64,000 nucleotides of DNA from Sambucus nigra (Eukaryota; Streptophyta; Magnoliopsida; Dipsacales; Adoxaceae): NCBI GenBank assembly GCA_949130495.1, contig OX422207.1, positions 829,844,073 through 829,908,072 on the forward strand, read 5' to 3'. This document shows positions 21,195-34,239 of the stretch, in pieces. The notes beneath the pieces are model-generated. The model was given only the letters and a program-made list of their open reading frames with translations, was not told the origin of the DNA and ran no database searches. A program made the position numbers and the translations under genes. How positions within the stretch are numbered: the first letter of the stretch is position 1; each line of letters opens with the position of its first letter.

Positions 21195-22399
21195 GTATAT
21201 CAGTTTCCAATATAGATTCTTTAAATTCTTTTTATTTGTTTTTGATTCACCTTTATTGTTGTGGGTCTATGTTTGAGAGTCAACTTTTAGTTTTAGTTCG
21301 CTTTAGTTTGCTTAGTGCCAGTCGTCTTTAACCTTTACTTCCAGATGCCGGGACAAAACATTTTAAATTCAGTGTTGATAAGAGTTATATGCTGTTGTCA
21401 CATTTGAAAGAGAATAAAATCTATTAATGTTGACTTTGATGATTATATTGCAATTAAGAGTGTCAAATTTTTGTATCATGACAATGAAAATTATGGTCTG
21501 AATTTTTCAAAATGAAAATATGAAGGTTAAATTCGCTACTAAAATCAAACTATTTGAAAAGAAAATGTTTCTACAAGGCGAACTTGATTGCTAACCAACA
21601 TACCACTAAAGTGAAAACAACACCCTGGAGAAAGAAAATTTTAAATTTGAAAACTAGAGTAGTTCACATATAAATGTTTTTAAAACCCATTATTTTTAAT
21701 GAGAATTGTTATGATGGAAGAACTAAAACAATTGAGAAAATAAGTCATTTAATGTAAAGTTGTTAAGTGTGGCCTTACTAAAATTCTTTGAAAGATTAAC
21801 TTGATTGGTGTAAAATAATTAAAATGTAATTCATTCTCTTATCCAGAAAACGTACACTGTGTGTGTTCATCTTGATTACGTGACTCGAATGAGATTAATA
21901 GATCTTCCTTAACAAAAAATGGCAAGAAAAATAAGGACAACGAAAAAAAATGTTGAAAAGATGGAAAATGCCCAACATATTTCAAATGATCATTCACATT
22001 AATTCACGTGCATTTTTTGTCACAAAGAAGATAATCTTATGTTACAAATTGAAGACGGTCTAATGAAAACAACGGGTTTTTCATAAACATCATTTTAAGG
22101 ATGCGTGATGTAAACATTATGTGTGCACATATTGTCATAAAATTGACACTTCAGAGATTTTTGTGACATATTTTACAATTCACATTTGGTAGTTCTTCAC
22201 ATGACTTTGATGTGATTAATGATTTGAAAAGAAAGATTCATGTGCATATTACAAATTATCTTTTTAAAGCGAGTGCGAATTTGATTTGGGTGATGTCTTT
22301 AGAAGAATGATGAATGTGAAATATCATAATAATGGCGGTTGTTTGAGACCTTTTACATATGTTCCAATCTATGTGGTAGGATAAATTTAAGGGTAAGAC
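21195..22399. other. AT-rich stretch without a supported gene
   Basis: Short disconnected reading frames only. Two CxxCHK-like phrases (around 22010 and 22120) recall gag zinc knuckles but the spacing is wrong and no neighbouring gag text was found, so no assignment is made. Confidence 0.3.
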
Positions 22400-23330
22400 T
22401 ATATTTTCAAAAGGGATTTGGGAAGCCATTTTAACACCCTAAGAAAATCCTAGAATTGCTAGTAAAAAAGTGAAAATGTGTCCAATTTAATATCTTTTTC
22501 AAAAGCAATTTAACATTGTCCAACAGTTAAACATTTGTAGAAGCGTAAAATGAATAAATAAACTTTTTATTCTCATTAATCTAAAAAATTCCTTTACAAT
22601 TTTTCACAATAAAAATGTAAATTTCTTTGAAATAAAGTATAGAGTTGTCTACTCCGTGTATCCCAAATATGAATCATGTCGTATAAAGAATCAACCGTTA
22701 CTCGACCTGTAATGCATATATAAATTGTGGGGGTGTGAGCGAGAAATTCAGTAGGATCTTATAAATACTCATGCGTGAACATATATATTGTATGCATATG
22801 AACACTCAACTATTATCTCAAGATAACCATCACATCCGAAGATCTCACCACGTGACATTACACTTTCCAAAGTCCCCCATATCGAATTCCCTACCTCACT
22901 TCCCACAATACGATGTGGACTCTCGTGAACCTCTTTTTAATTATTCTCCCAACACTTTATGGTCCCAAACCGATTTCATTTCAATCACAAGGCAAGGTAG
23001 GGTACCCCCTCATCATCATACTATAATGGCTTAACATACCAAACCAAAATGGACTTATAGCTGAAGGATTCATAAAATAGCTGACGAGATAAGATACAAG
23101 AAAATATCCCGAAAGCACACTCATCCAACGGGTAGTTATGATAAGAGATGTCTATGCATCCTCCGACATTGTTGTAACCTAACATAACAGTACGATATGG
23201 ACCGATGATAATATGACACCTGTCATCGTCCCGTGGGCCTAATCCCATGATATTCATGTGGTTGGCCCATTGATACGACGCAAATAGTGTGTATTTCGCC
23301 CGTTAACCTATGCGTTATTAGCCCCCTCAG
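22400..23330 (-). mobile_element. Possible Ty3-type LTR fragment, minus strand
   Basis: On the minus strand a purine tract (GAGGGGGC, about 23320) is followed by TAATAACGCATAGG, and later by CACGAGAGTCCACATCG and a segment with CTCGCTCACACCCCC, features familiar from plant Ty3/gypsy LTRs. No second LTR, PBS or duplication was found. The call is tentative. Confidence 0.3.
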
Positions 23331-25151
23331 GTACCATAATTTCTATATTTATGATCATTAACTAGACAACCTCCGTTTTATATGTTAACATGCTATAGTT
23401 AACCATGCTAGAACTATGATTTGTGTTTATCTTTTGTATTATAGTTCTTTCATTTTAGTTTGCATTAAATGAAAAATACAAAAAGATTTTGTGTATCATT
23501 TGTGTTTTATCTTGAGTTATTTAGGCTTAATGAAAAATACAAAAAGATTTTGTTTGTCTTTTGAGTAAAGTTTTTGGTTAAAAAATTTCAAAAACTCAAT
23601 TTTTTTTTGTGTGTGTATTTTAGTTTGACACACTTTATGTGGCATATACTTGTGTTTGAATCCTTTCTTTTTCGCTTCCATGTGGCTAGAACTTTTGGTT
23701 AAGATTGTAATCCTTAAAATATTCTTTGTCATGCTTACATGGAGTAATTGAATTTTGCGTTGCTTAATGGATTCTATTTTTATATGTCTCTTTTCACACA
23801 TGCACGAGCTCTTTTGAAATTTAAATGTCATATGTATATTTGAGCTAAGTGAGATGTTCTCCCATAAATTTAGTCATCTACATTTTTGCTATGACTATGG
23901 AGGATTTGGGCATGTAATAACCGTTTCTCGGATTTAAAAATAGAAATATATGTTTATCCGGTGTAGTTGTTTATCAATGGAATCGGGCTGTGAAAGACAA
24001 AATTACTTTGCGTGAAAAGCCACCATTGAATTTTAGGCCTTAAAAATGTGGCATTAAAAGGAATATTTGCCAAGGCCAAAATATTTTAGTTCATATGTTC
24101 AATAGAAAAAAAAAAGAAAATTATGAGGAGTTTCGTTGGATATATTAACGGGTTTGCACAATGATTTTGAATCCTAGTTAAGCTTTTATTGTCATGACTC
24201 TATTGGTTTGTAGAATCATCAAAATTCTAGGCATATGTGCATTGTGTATGTTTGTTCATTGAGTTCAATTTATATTGTCACATGAAGCTATATCTGAATG
24301 TGATAAAGTTTTACAATCAAATGAGAACTCCGTGAATATGTTTTAAGTGATTGGGCCGAAATTTAATTATTACTAGTTCACACCCCTACACTTTCGTTTA
24401 CCACATGTATTTGGACATATTTTTACCATACGAATGTGAAAAGCTTAATGTATTTTGTATCATGTGTGGTGTTTATACCTATGTATATGTGCGTGTGCGT
24501 TAGTAATATTCATTTTGTATACATATATATGGTGTTTTTTTATTTTTGAGTCTTTGCCTTTACTAACTAGTCCATCTATGCTTCTAATTCAAAATTAGTT
24601 TAATTTTTTTTGCATTATAAATTGGTATCTATTTATCCTTGTTGTGGATTAGTTCTTGTTCATGTTGCCCATATGCTTTCATGTTCTTATCCCTTATGCA
24701 CCATCTTGTTTACTTGTTTTCCCATTCTTGATATTCCCTTGTGCAGTTTTAAGGGGGAGAAATTAATATTGTTTTAATTCTTTAACGTTGTCTATTCATG
24801 AACAAAAAAGGGGAGAAGTGGTATCTAAACCTATAGTTTAAGAGATTTAATCTTAGGGGGAGACGTCTTTCTAAGTATATTTTTTACTTGATAAAGGGGG
24901 AATTAATTTAGGAGGAGTATTTAATTTAATATCATTTAATACTTTGATATTCCCTATGCGTTTAATGTTTTGCTTAAGTGTGCAGGAATTTTTCTAGTGA
25001 CAACTTTATATCGGCAAAGATAGTCTTCCTTGGGTTTTGAGTCAAGCTTGTATTTTTTATTTCGGGAGGGATGTTTTTGAGTATAGTAGAGCTTGACAGC
25101 CCTTTAGGATTTTGTTTTTGTTTTTGTCCCGAATAGCCAAAGGGGGAGATT

Positions 25152-26748
25152 TGTAAGGACACAAATTTCCAATTGAGTCTTAATGTAGTGTTGGCTCGAT
25201 TCCGGACAAAAACATTTGAGTCATAGGATAGTATTGAGTGAGTATCCTCCAAGCCTATGACGTTTGAAGTTTCAGTTGAAGACGTAGCGGCCAGTATTAA
25301 AAAGCGAAGATCATCAAAGTGCCGAGTTTCAAGTGCCACGTTTATACGTCAACGACAATTGATTCCATAGTCTCCAAAAGGTATGAATGCATTTTTATAT
25401 ATATATAAGGGAGACTTGGAATAATTTTATTATGGGTGTAATTTCATTTTAAACAATTTTTATTTTCAGAAAGTTATTGTTGAACTTTGGATAAAAAGTT
25501 CTTGGGCTTAAAATGTAAAATTGGACTTTCTGACATTTCGTTCGAAATTGTCATTCGAACGAGAATGTCATTCGAATGGGAATTTCGTTCAAACGAGTTT
25601 GCCAATGAGTTTTCCCATTTTGGCCTCTGGAATATCGTTAGATGGTCGTTAGAACGAGACTTCGTTGGAATGAAAATCTCGTTCGAACGAGATTTCTGGG
25701 CGGGAAAAGTTTTGACAGTTTTAACCCATTTTCCCACTCTTTTATCCCACTTCCTTTTAGCAGTTTAAAATATAATCAGGACACATTTTTCAACAGACTT
25801 TTGTACCTTCCTTGAGAGCACTTTTGAGAGAAAATACACCAACCAAAAGTCAATGTTTTCATGTGTTAAAATTCCAAGTGAATTCTCATAAAACACATGT
25901 TGTTACACCCGTAGTTGAGTTTTTTCCCCCCAAGTATCTCTTCATATATATAATATTTTGTTGGAGTTGTTTGGCACCATTGGTTCATCTCTACCAACAA
26001 AAGGAGAAGTTTGGGTTTACTTCTACATCCCACAAAGAAGAAGACATTTGGTTTACGCTCCGGTGTTCCCACTCGAAGAAAAGCTTCGCGTGAGGGTGAC
26101 GGTGTCGAAGAGCCCCATCAAAGGAGTCCGAGACTGTGGAGGAGTCCATGGTTATCTACTAAGTAGAGGTGTTTACAAGAAGGAGCGTCAAGGCTTGGAC
26201 GGAGTAAAGTTGTTGGTGTAAGTCTTACTGTCTTGTAATTTGTAATTCCGTACTTAGTGGATTCGTTAGGCCAGGGAGGGCCGTCCGAGATTTTTTCCGA
26301 TTTGGGTTTTTCTCGTACATCGGCGTGTAGTGTGATTGGTTTAATTTCATCTTGCAAAATACGTAGATGCATGCTTAGGTAATTCAAGATAAAATTTGGT
26401 TTAATTATCACACGTATCTATTTTGGTGCTAAAATTAATTGGGTGAAATTTAGCTTAATTTAATCAAGTCACATATTTAATTTGATAATTTGGTTTGGCC
26501 TAATTTGTAAAATTGAATTAATTATTGTTAGGCAAATTTCTAGTACTTGGATTGAATTAATTTGGTTTAAGTGAAAATTTCATTTGTTGTTTAATTTATT
26601 CACTTTGTGTTTAGTTTAATTTTAATTTGAAAATAAATTAAAATTTGTCTTTTGTGTGTGTTGTGTTGAACCATCTTATTCCGCACTTAAAAAAAATTAT
26701 ATTTAATTTTAAAAGAATATTTAAAATTGGGGGTCCTATCACTTCTCA
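25152..26748 (+). repeat. 3' LTR of the truncated copia element
   Basis: Starts TGTAAGGACACAAATTTCC and ends ACTTCTCA. It parallels the LTR at 33447-35504 throughout: TAGCGGCCAG versus TAGCGACCAAG, the palindrome cluster, TTGGGTTTACTTCTACATCC, GGTTATCTACTA. Length agrees once the 402-bp MITE in the other copy is discounted. Confidence 0.75.
25536..25691 (+). promoter_or_regulatory. LTR palindrome cluster (25.6-kb copy)
   Basis: Repeated variants of TTCGTTCGAAAT, CATTCGAACGAG, TTCGTTCAAACGAG, GTTAGAACGAG, ending in a perfect CTCGTTCGAACGAG at 25678-25691. It is followed by a GTTTTGACAGTTTTAACCC phrase shared with the 34.4-kb copy. Confidence 0.6.
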
Positions 26749-26753
26749 ATTAT

Positions 26754-29266
26754 ATGTGTAAGACATGGCTTAGATAATATATTTTAAATAAAGAAGAATA
26801 ATGTAACATAAAACGATTGCTTCTCATTAGTTAACCATGTATTGCACGGTTTAAATAACACATTTAAATTAGAGTGGGATACTACTATATACAAAACGTA
26901 AATAGACTTAGTAAATTTGAAAAAGAAATTGAGACAAACATGAATGTGTAAAAACCAGTAATGCATGAAGTGAAATTAAAAAACAAATTGATGGACTCGC
27001 ATTTGAGGCCTAAGAAGTAGTTTCCAAAGATGTTGAGTCCTCAGAGGGGTCTTCTTCATAAGAATGATAAGTAGATTTATTGACAAATGGTTGGTCATAA
27101 TAAATGTAGTCCAAAATTTCAACATGACTTGAGGAATGCGCAGAGTTGGACGGTTCAATGAATGGTTTTTCATCGTTAGAGACATTAAGGGGAACTCCAC
27201 TAGTTTAATTATCAGAAGTAGGGTCAAGATCGATGAAAGTGGGTGGAATAGCATGGTGAATTTAAGTATTGACATAATTTATCCTATGGAGATTGCTAGT
27301 AGAGAATTTTGTATTCTTGCCTTAGTTTTGTCAATGTTTGGAGAATGAACGACCTTCCCTTCATTATTGTAAGTTTATATAATGGAATTATCTTCTAATT
27401 CCTTTAGGACTCCACAATTCTTCTCGACCCTTGATCTTTTGGGCTTCTTCTTTGATAAAGAGATGAATGCCTCAGGATTGCGTCTCCGACGGCGGGAGGA
27501 AAACCTTTTGGCCCCGAGGCTTGGATTTTCAACATCAATAATTTCTCTATTATAGAACATGAGGTCTGACTTCAAAGTATGTTCACGTTTTTTGAGAACC
27601 ATGGTTATCCTAAATGATTTTTTGGTTGGGTAAAAATCAGTTAGTCCAAAATAGTTACGGTATAGTATGTACATTATATAGAGCCATTGGAGATTGGTCA
27701 TGATAGATGGTTATAATGGACACAAGGGTGATATATGGATATGAAACAATTAGGATAAGGAAACATAACAAATGCGATTGTAATATATGGATGAAAGGAA
27801 CGGTCGATAGAAACATAATTATACTAAATATGTGTAAATGAATGGGCACCCATTTTTAAACGAATATAAGAGAGAAATAATTCACGAACATATTTAAAGT
27901 CAGGAAGTTTATGTATTTTAAGCCAACAACATAAAAATTAAAAATTTATCCAAGAGTTTTAGAGTCATGAAAATAATTCTACAGTTTTATTTTATGAATT
28001 GGAAATATTAGATTGCGTAAATTACAGTAGGGAGCAAACATTATAGCCAAATGGGTTTTAAAAGTTACAAAATAGAGAACGCAATCTTATTTATAATGGC
28101 AAGATAATATTATATCACATGTATACTAAATCTTAAAAGTACCACAAAAAATATAAAGAAAGTTTTAATAGAAAAATCTTAATTCCCAAAAATGGTTCAT
28201 ATCAACAAAAGCCCATATGAGTATTTGAACGAAAGTCTAATTATTTAAGCATTGTTTTAAAAAATCAAGTATGACTCTAAATCCAATATCATCCATATGA
28301 GAGAAATTAAATTCTACATTTTGCATATAACTCGAATATTGCAACAAATCAAGTATGAAGTAAACCATATATGAACATAAACAAAATAATATCAGTTAAG
28401 ATGTAAAGAAAATAAAAATTCGATATGAATTAAATTCAATAAGGTTTTCAATTATAAAATAGGCCTCACTAAATGTATTATTATCCCTTCAATCAAGAAA
28501 TGGAAAAAGGTAAAATTGTAAATATTAAAGTTTAAGAAATTAATGTTCGAACATTATATCCATTCACTACTTAAGAAATGAGGGAAGAAAATTATTCCAC
28601 CAACAATATGGAACTCATTTAATGATTTAAACCATCATTTTCAAGCCTAATAGAAAGCCTAAATGATAAAAGAGTATCTATAAAGTCACCTTTTATGGAG
28701 TTGGAATAAAACAATTTTGGATGTGTCAAATTTTTTACCAAATACATATATTGACATCAAAAGTTCATAAATATCTTTATAGTAGTTTTATTTCCTACCA
28801 AAATTTTTGTACTACCAAAAATTTAATTTGTAATAGGAGAAAAAATTATAGCAGGTGTCAAACATTTCAATAAATTGGTACAAATCAGTAGCATGTATCC
28901 AAAATTTTAACCAAACTATATTTATAGCATGTGCCCAATGTTCAGAAATATATTTACAGTAGGTTTATTTGCTTCATTACAATATGTGGCAAATACTTTT
29001 TATATTTGTATTGTTTATTTTATTTGGGCACTTGGACTATATTTGTACTGTTTTGATTTGTTACATTTTGGTTTGCATATGGATATATTTCTATTTTATT
29101 CGGATATGGATTTATATATGCAATAATTTGGTGCATTCTTTCTATTTTATTTGGATATATGTTGTTTGAATAGTTACAATTTTGCTATAACAGGTACAAA
29201 TATAATGCTGGGCAGTGGCAGTGGCCATTCTACCCAACAGATTTTTTTAAAATTCTGCCTAGAATT
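26754..29266 (-). mobile_element. Interior of a CACTA-like element with ORF remnants
   Basis: A 2.5-kb stretch between the copia LTR and the CACTA end at 29498. On the minus strand, reading away from that end, a 108-residue frame at 27375-27701 has basic clusters (SSRRRRRNPEAF, SKKKPKRSRVEK). A downstream region at about 26990-27240 reads, in one frame, an acidic segment (SSSHVEILDYIYYDQPF and SYEEDPSEDST) that looks like a decayed protein C-terminus. I do not recognise either with confidence. The rest (27850-29200) is AT-rich without genes. Its far end is missing, probably removed by the copia insertion. Confidence 0.35.
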
Positions 29267-29498
29267 GTCACGGTCATTGACCGTGTCAAGTTTTTAAGAC
29301 TTGTAACGGGCTTTAACCGTGACAACACTTGTCAAGGTCAAAGACCGTGACAGGACCGTGACAAGTCTATGAACTTATCGCGGTTAAAGACCGTGACAAA
29401 AAAAGTTATCACCCCCATACTTGTCACAGTCATTGACCTTGACAAGTTGGACTTGTCACGATCAATGACCGTGACAATCCGACAGTTTTTGTGTAGTG
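29267..29498 (-). mobile_element. CACTA terminus with subterminal palindromic repeats
   Basis: On the minus strand the end is CACTACACAAAAACTG, the classic CACTA terminal inverted repeat. Inside it, about six variants of the palindrome GTCACGGTCATTGACCGTGACAAG lie between 29267 and 29478 (for example GTAACGGGCTTTAACCGTGAC and ATCGCGGTTAAAGACCGTGAC). Such subterminal repeats are where CACTA DNA-binding proteins (TNPA type) act. The opposite end was not found. Confidence 0.7.
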
Positions 29499-29605
29499 GG
29501 GGACGCTTCCCACGGGTCCCACATGTAGCTTGATATAATCCCGAATCACATTCTAAACAAGTGAAATGTTAATTAAATAAAACTGGACTAACAACATTAT
29601 TCAGG

Positions 29606-32526
29606 TGTAATACCCCGTAATTTTATAGATCTTATTTAATGGGATTAATTAAAATAAATGGAAATTAATTTGGATTTAAATACTAGCGAGATATGAGTTG
29701 GTATATGATTATGATGATAATGATGAATATCATTGGGTAAATATGATAATATATAATTATTGAAATGATTAAAATTGTCGCAAGTCATAAATATGACAAT
29801 TTGGAAAATTTAATTAGGACGCATGCATACGCGTCAGTAATCAATTTAATTGAACTTAAAAGTAAAATATAATTTTATCATCCATATGATCATTTTGAGT
29901 GCGCTAGTGTGTCCGGAAGGGTCGAGATAGTCAGAAAACACTAGTCAAGGGTTTAGTTTGGGTCCCGGGGCAATTTTAGGCCACAACGTCAACCCAGGAG
30001 GGTATTTTGGTAATTTCTATTTTTAGGTATTTGCAACCCACGAAAATTGGGTCTTGCAATCAGCCTATATCAAGACCCTACGGGGTCATTCATTGTCACA
30101 CCAAGCCTTCATCAAAGAGAGAAGAAAGGAGAAGTTCTAAGGGGTTTCCAAAGCCACCACCACCCGCCGCCGCGATCGCCGGAAATTGTGATCGAAAAAG
30201 AGAAGGAAAATAAACCAAGATCATCATCAAAGGATCAGAACTTCAAAAATAAAGGCAAGTGATTTAATCCATTAAGATTCAGAAAATAAATTATCCATGT
30301 TACGAGTAGGATTTGATGATATCCTTGAAAATCTGAAAACTCATGAAATTTGGAGATGAAACCTAAATTATGATTAGGTTGTTTATGAAATCTTGAGTCT
30401 GGACGAACCTCACATATTAGATCATAAATCATGTGTAATTAATTTTGAATTTATGAAGAGATTATAATGATTCTTGAAGAAAATTTAAAGATAAGACTTT
30501 TTATGAAATTATGATGATTAATCCAAGAAAAGACCAATTGATGATGAATTGACAGTTATGGAACCTTTAGAATCATGTAGTTAGGTTGTATAATGACCCT
30601 AGATGTTTAATTTAGAATTTAACACCTTGAAATGATGATTTGAGACAAGAATTGGACTTAAAATGAAGCAAACCCGTAGCCTGCACCTGCTTGATCGATC
30701 GATCGACATTCATAGGTCGATCGATCGACCTTCCCAGAAACAGTGATCTTATTTCCCTTTTTCGGATTTAATCGATTCCGGCCATTTGAAGGTTGAACGA
30801 AGGGATTATGTAAAGACGTTAGGACTTAGGAGATACCAGTAGGGACGTAATTAAAACCCCAAAACATATTAGAATTGATTGGGAATATAGTGATTGAATT
30901 TATGAGGGTTCAACAAGTAATTTCCTATTTTATGATACGGAGCATGATTTATATTATTAGGAGTGATAAGTTAGGATATGAAACATAAATAAAGAGCTAA
31001 GGGTACTAAATTAATATTTGGGAAAGTTTGGAGACATAGTAACCTCTCCTGTTAGGATTAAGTACTCGAAATTTCACGACGTGAGACGTATCGACAAAAT
31101 ATAATATATATCATCCGGAATAATCATAGTGTGTGAACTTTGAGTAATGGTATAAGGCTGAAATATACCCTTAATAAAATAAATAATTATTTAAGTTGTT
31201 TGAATGCTTAATATATGGATTATTATGTGTATGACATACCTACCATACTTGCTATCACGGGAGGTGGGTTATTAATAAGGTCCATCTAATCTTTGTGTGC
31301 TTACGGGGGGATTTAGACTGGTACCTCAAGAACATAGGTCTTGGAATGGCTTATTTTGAGTTAATAAGTCAGCAGACCATGGGAACGTAGGTATGTGCGT
31401 GACCCGTGTGTATGGGAACTATGTTCGCCTCCAATATATGTGATTTTGGTTTATTGAAATGATTCCTGAGATTTGGAATACGTAGTCCTTATGTACATGA
31501 TGTATCGGGATTCAATAGTAGTGTATGTGTGCACCACACCTTAGCCTGGTGGTGCTATATTTGTATATTTATGCTGAGAATGATATACTTGCATTTATAA
31601 CTAGCTCATTGTTAAACTGTGAATACTAATATTTGGGATACTTGAATGGAATTAAAAATGTGATAATACATATCGTAATTGATATGATAATTCTGATAAA
31701 TGAAAAGGTAAGCTACATGCAGAAAATATTAGAATAATATGAATAGACCCCTATATTATAAGAAGATAAGAAGTAATTACATACTAGCTAATTAGTGGCA
31801 TAACTAGGATGGGTTAAGGGTATACATTAAGCGTGAACATTAGTTCAGGGGTTAATGACTCATGTGAGAACTCTTAACATACATGTATAAAATATTTACT
31901 GTTTTATGTAATTAAATACTTGATGTATTTTAAACTGTTTTCAACTCAGGCTCTGACCCGTTTGCTTTCAAATATTTTTCTTGTAAAACCTTTTTACGTG
32001 CCCCGCCACAGGGACGCCAAGCATAGGAGTTTCATTCCATAGACGTGCTGTAGCTGTAGTGGAAGTTACGGGATCTCGGTATTAGACGCCTCCACATTCT
32101 GCATTTGATTTTATTCAGGGTCATCTATCAGTTGGGGCATGTCGTCCCTTTCCATTTAGTTATAGCATTCCTAGTGTACTAGTTTCATTTCAGTTTTTGG
32201 AATTTATTTAGTTATTCAGACTTCGTTTTGGATTTTATTCAGTAATTTTATTATTCAGGGGAGTGTTACTCTAGGCTCATGTTATCATTCCATTATCATT
32301 CTATTTTGTTATAGATGTGGATGTGGTATAATTAGCTTATAATTTCTTTGGTTGTATGTTAATTTAATTTAATAAAATTGAGAACTCACTTTTTAAATAT
32401 TAGGTGGCTAGTAATTATTTTAAAACATTTTTCGACAGTGATGCTATGGACTGAACCAACATGACATTTTGTATGAATTTGAATAAAGGAGTAGCTACCC
32501 GGTATTTAATTAGACGGGGTATCACA
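29606..32526 (+). mobile_element. Ty3/gypsy-type solo LTR (2,921 bp)
   Basis: Starts TGTAATACCCCG and ends CGGGGTATCACA, near-mirror termini, flanked by TCAGG at 29601-29605 and 32527-32531. No internal region exists, so it is a solo LTR left by LTR-LTR recombination. Contains CCCCGCCACAGGGACGCC and GATCTCGGTATTAGACGCC phrases typical of large plant Ty3 LTRs, and a GATCGATCGATCGAC palindrome pair at 30692-30730. Direction is inferred from the TGTAATACCCC start. Confidence 0.75.
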
Positions 32527-33446
32527 TCAGGTTCTCATTACACTTCACACCTAACGTTTGGAACAAATCGGTTTGACCCACGAGTAACCCATAAATTCAA
32601 GACAAGACATCATACACTTTGTGCGTCTCGTAAATGTTCGATGATAACTTGAAGAACGCAAGAGCCTTCTACGCATCTTAGATAGTCTACATCTTTCAGT
32701 GTATTCCATCTAGTACAAAATATATTTAAAGTTAACATTCAAAATAAATGCAAAATGATTCACGAATAAGACTTCTCTAACTTCCATTCTTATTTTCCTT
32801 GTTTGTTGCATAAAAAATTGAAATGCTAGAATATATGGAAAGATATATTCAGAAGAAATACAACTTTCCATTTCTATCTCTAAAGCCACCTCACTTCAAT
32901 TTTGGAATTTCTCAATTCCCGAGTTAAATAATTTAATCATCCTCCTAATCTCCTTTTTTTCATCTTCGTCTCATCGTCCCTTGATTATCTCGTCCCATAT
33001 ACTAACTCTATTTAATAGTAAGTTTTGTGCCCCTCCATTATCAAGCCCAGCAACTCGAGCCTTCCAGAGATGGCTACATGGACATCATTTTTAGAGCCTG
33101 TGATGTCCTCACCACCCTCGAGTAGAACTATGACAATCGAAGGACAATTTTGCATCGGAAGATGTTTAGAACGGATGCAGAGATAGAAAAGGATATGCTA
33201 AAGTGAATTTTACACCTCTAAAACGAGGGATGTGTGCAGGGCCAAGGGGGCAGACCCAGTCGAGATGGGTTAACGATTGTTTTTTTTTTTTTTAATTTTT
33301 CGTATATATTTATATATGTGACGTGTATCTTTTTCTATGACTTTCAACTTTTGAGGATGTTTCATGTTTTGAGATTAATTTTGGCAATCTTTATTTTTTT
33401 TTCGGACATGTGTGTGCCTACATGGTTTTCTGTATATGTAGATTAT
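32527..33446. other. Pre-insertion flank shared with 41122-41689 / 44298-44645
   Basis: Unique-looking sequence right of the solo LTR, present a second time at 41.1-44.6 kb at high identity. It contains ATGGCTACATGGACATCATT (33069) opening a 39-codon frame that is cut by the copia insertion in the other copy. There is no evidence that it is a gene. It ends at GATTAT, where a copia element is inserted. Confidence 0.5.
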
Positions 33447-33695
33447 TGTAAGGACACAAATCTCCAATTGAGTCTCAAAGTTATTTTGGCTCAATTCCGG
33501 ACAAAAACGTTTATGTCATAGGATAGTGTTCAATATATCTATTCAAGCCTATGATGTGTTTTGTTGAAGACGTAGCGACCAAGATATCAGAACTTCATCA
33601 AATGCCGTGTATACTGTGCCTCGTTTCTACGTCATCAACATAGTTCCAATTGCTCCCAAGGTATGAATGCATTATATATATATATATATATATAT

Positions 33696-34097
33696 GGAGG
33701 CAGGCTCCTGTGCACACTAAGTTTGCACACTAACTTTGCACATTACCTTTTAAAAGTGTGCAAACTTAGTGCTGGCGCACACCAATTTTTTTATGTGATA
33801 TTTTAACATTTCAACGGACTCACATAAAAAAAATTAGCTCAAAAAAACTTTTTTTGCTATTTTTAAAAAATCGGTCAAACTTTCGCAGTTTTTAAAGGGT
33901 TTAAAAACTGCGAAAGTTTGACCGATTTTTTAAAAATAGCAAAAAAAAAAAATTTGAGCTGATTTTTTTTATATGGGTTCCTTGAAATGTTTAAATATCA
34001 CACAAAAAAAATAAACTCAAAAATATTTTTTTTACCACTTTTAAAAGGTAATGTGCAAAGTTAGTGTGCAAATTTAGTGTGCACAGGAGTCTGCCTC
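33696..34097. mobile_element. 402-bp foldback MITE inside the LTR
   Basis: Nearly perfect hairpin. GGAGGCAGGCTCCTGTGCAC at the left end mirrors GTGCACAGGAGTCTGCCTC at the right; the centre AAACTTTCGCAGTTTTTAAA mirrors TTTAAAAACTGCGAAAGTTT around position 33899. It sits in a TATATATA tract that continues on both sides, so the duplication cannot be sized exactly. The related LTR at 25152 lacks it (ATATATATATAAGGGAGACT). Confidence 0.7.
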
Positions 34098-34239
34098 TAT
34101 ATATATGATCTTGGAACAATTTCTATTGGGTGAATTTTAATTTAAAACTGTTGTTTATTTCAGAAATATTTAATTAAAACTTTAATATAAAGTATATAAA
34201 GTTTTTGGGCTAAAACTCAATTTTTCAGCTTTCTGGAAG

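Larger units (their letters stand above)
23331..26748 (+). mobile_element. 3' half of a gag-only-type copia element (spacer, PPT, 3' LTR)
   Basis: From about 23340 the sequence parallels the post-gag spacer at 37560-39061: ATGAAAAATACAAAAAGATT occurs twice (23468 and 23530), then CACATGCACGAGCTCTTTTG (about 23797) and AGTTCACACCCCTACACTTT (about 24378). It ends in PPT AAAGGGGGAGATT and a 1,597-bp LTR (25152-26748). No gag is left on the left side and no reverse transcriptase anywhere, so the copy is 5'-truncated. The base quintet after the LTR is ATTAT. Confidence 0.7.

Noticed and set aside
22010..22150. Possible gag zinc knuckles (CIFCHK, CTYCHK)
   Set aside because: Spacing to a His and final Cys is wrong and there is no gag context.
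33069..33188. Small ORF MATWTSFLEPV... present in both flank copies
   Set aside because: 39 codons, no recognisable motif, disrupted in one copy; duplicated position alone explains its conservation.
26749..33446. Same quintet ATTAT after the 26.7-kb LTR and before the 33.4-kb LTR, suggesting two halves of one split insertion
   Set aside because: The two pieces overlap in content (both contain the spacer) and their LTRs differ clearly, so they are separate copies. ATTAT is likely by chance in AT-rich DNA.
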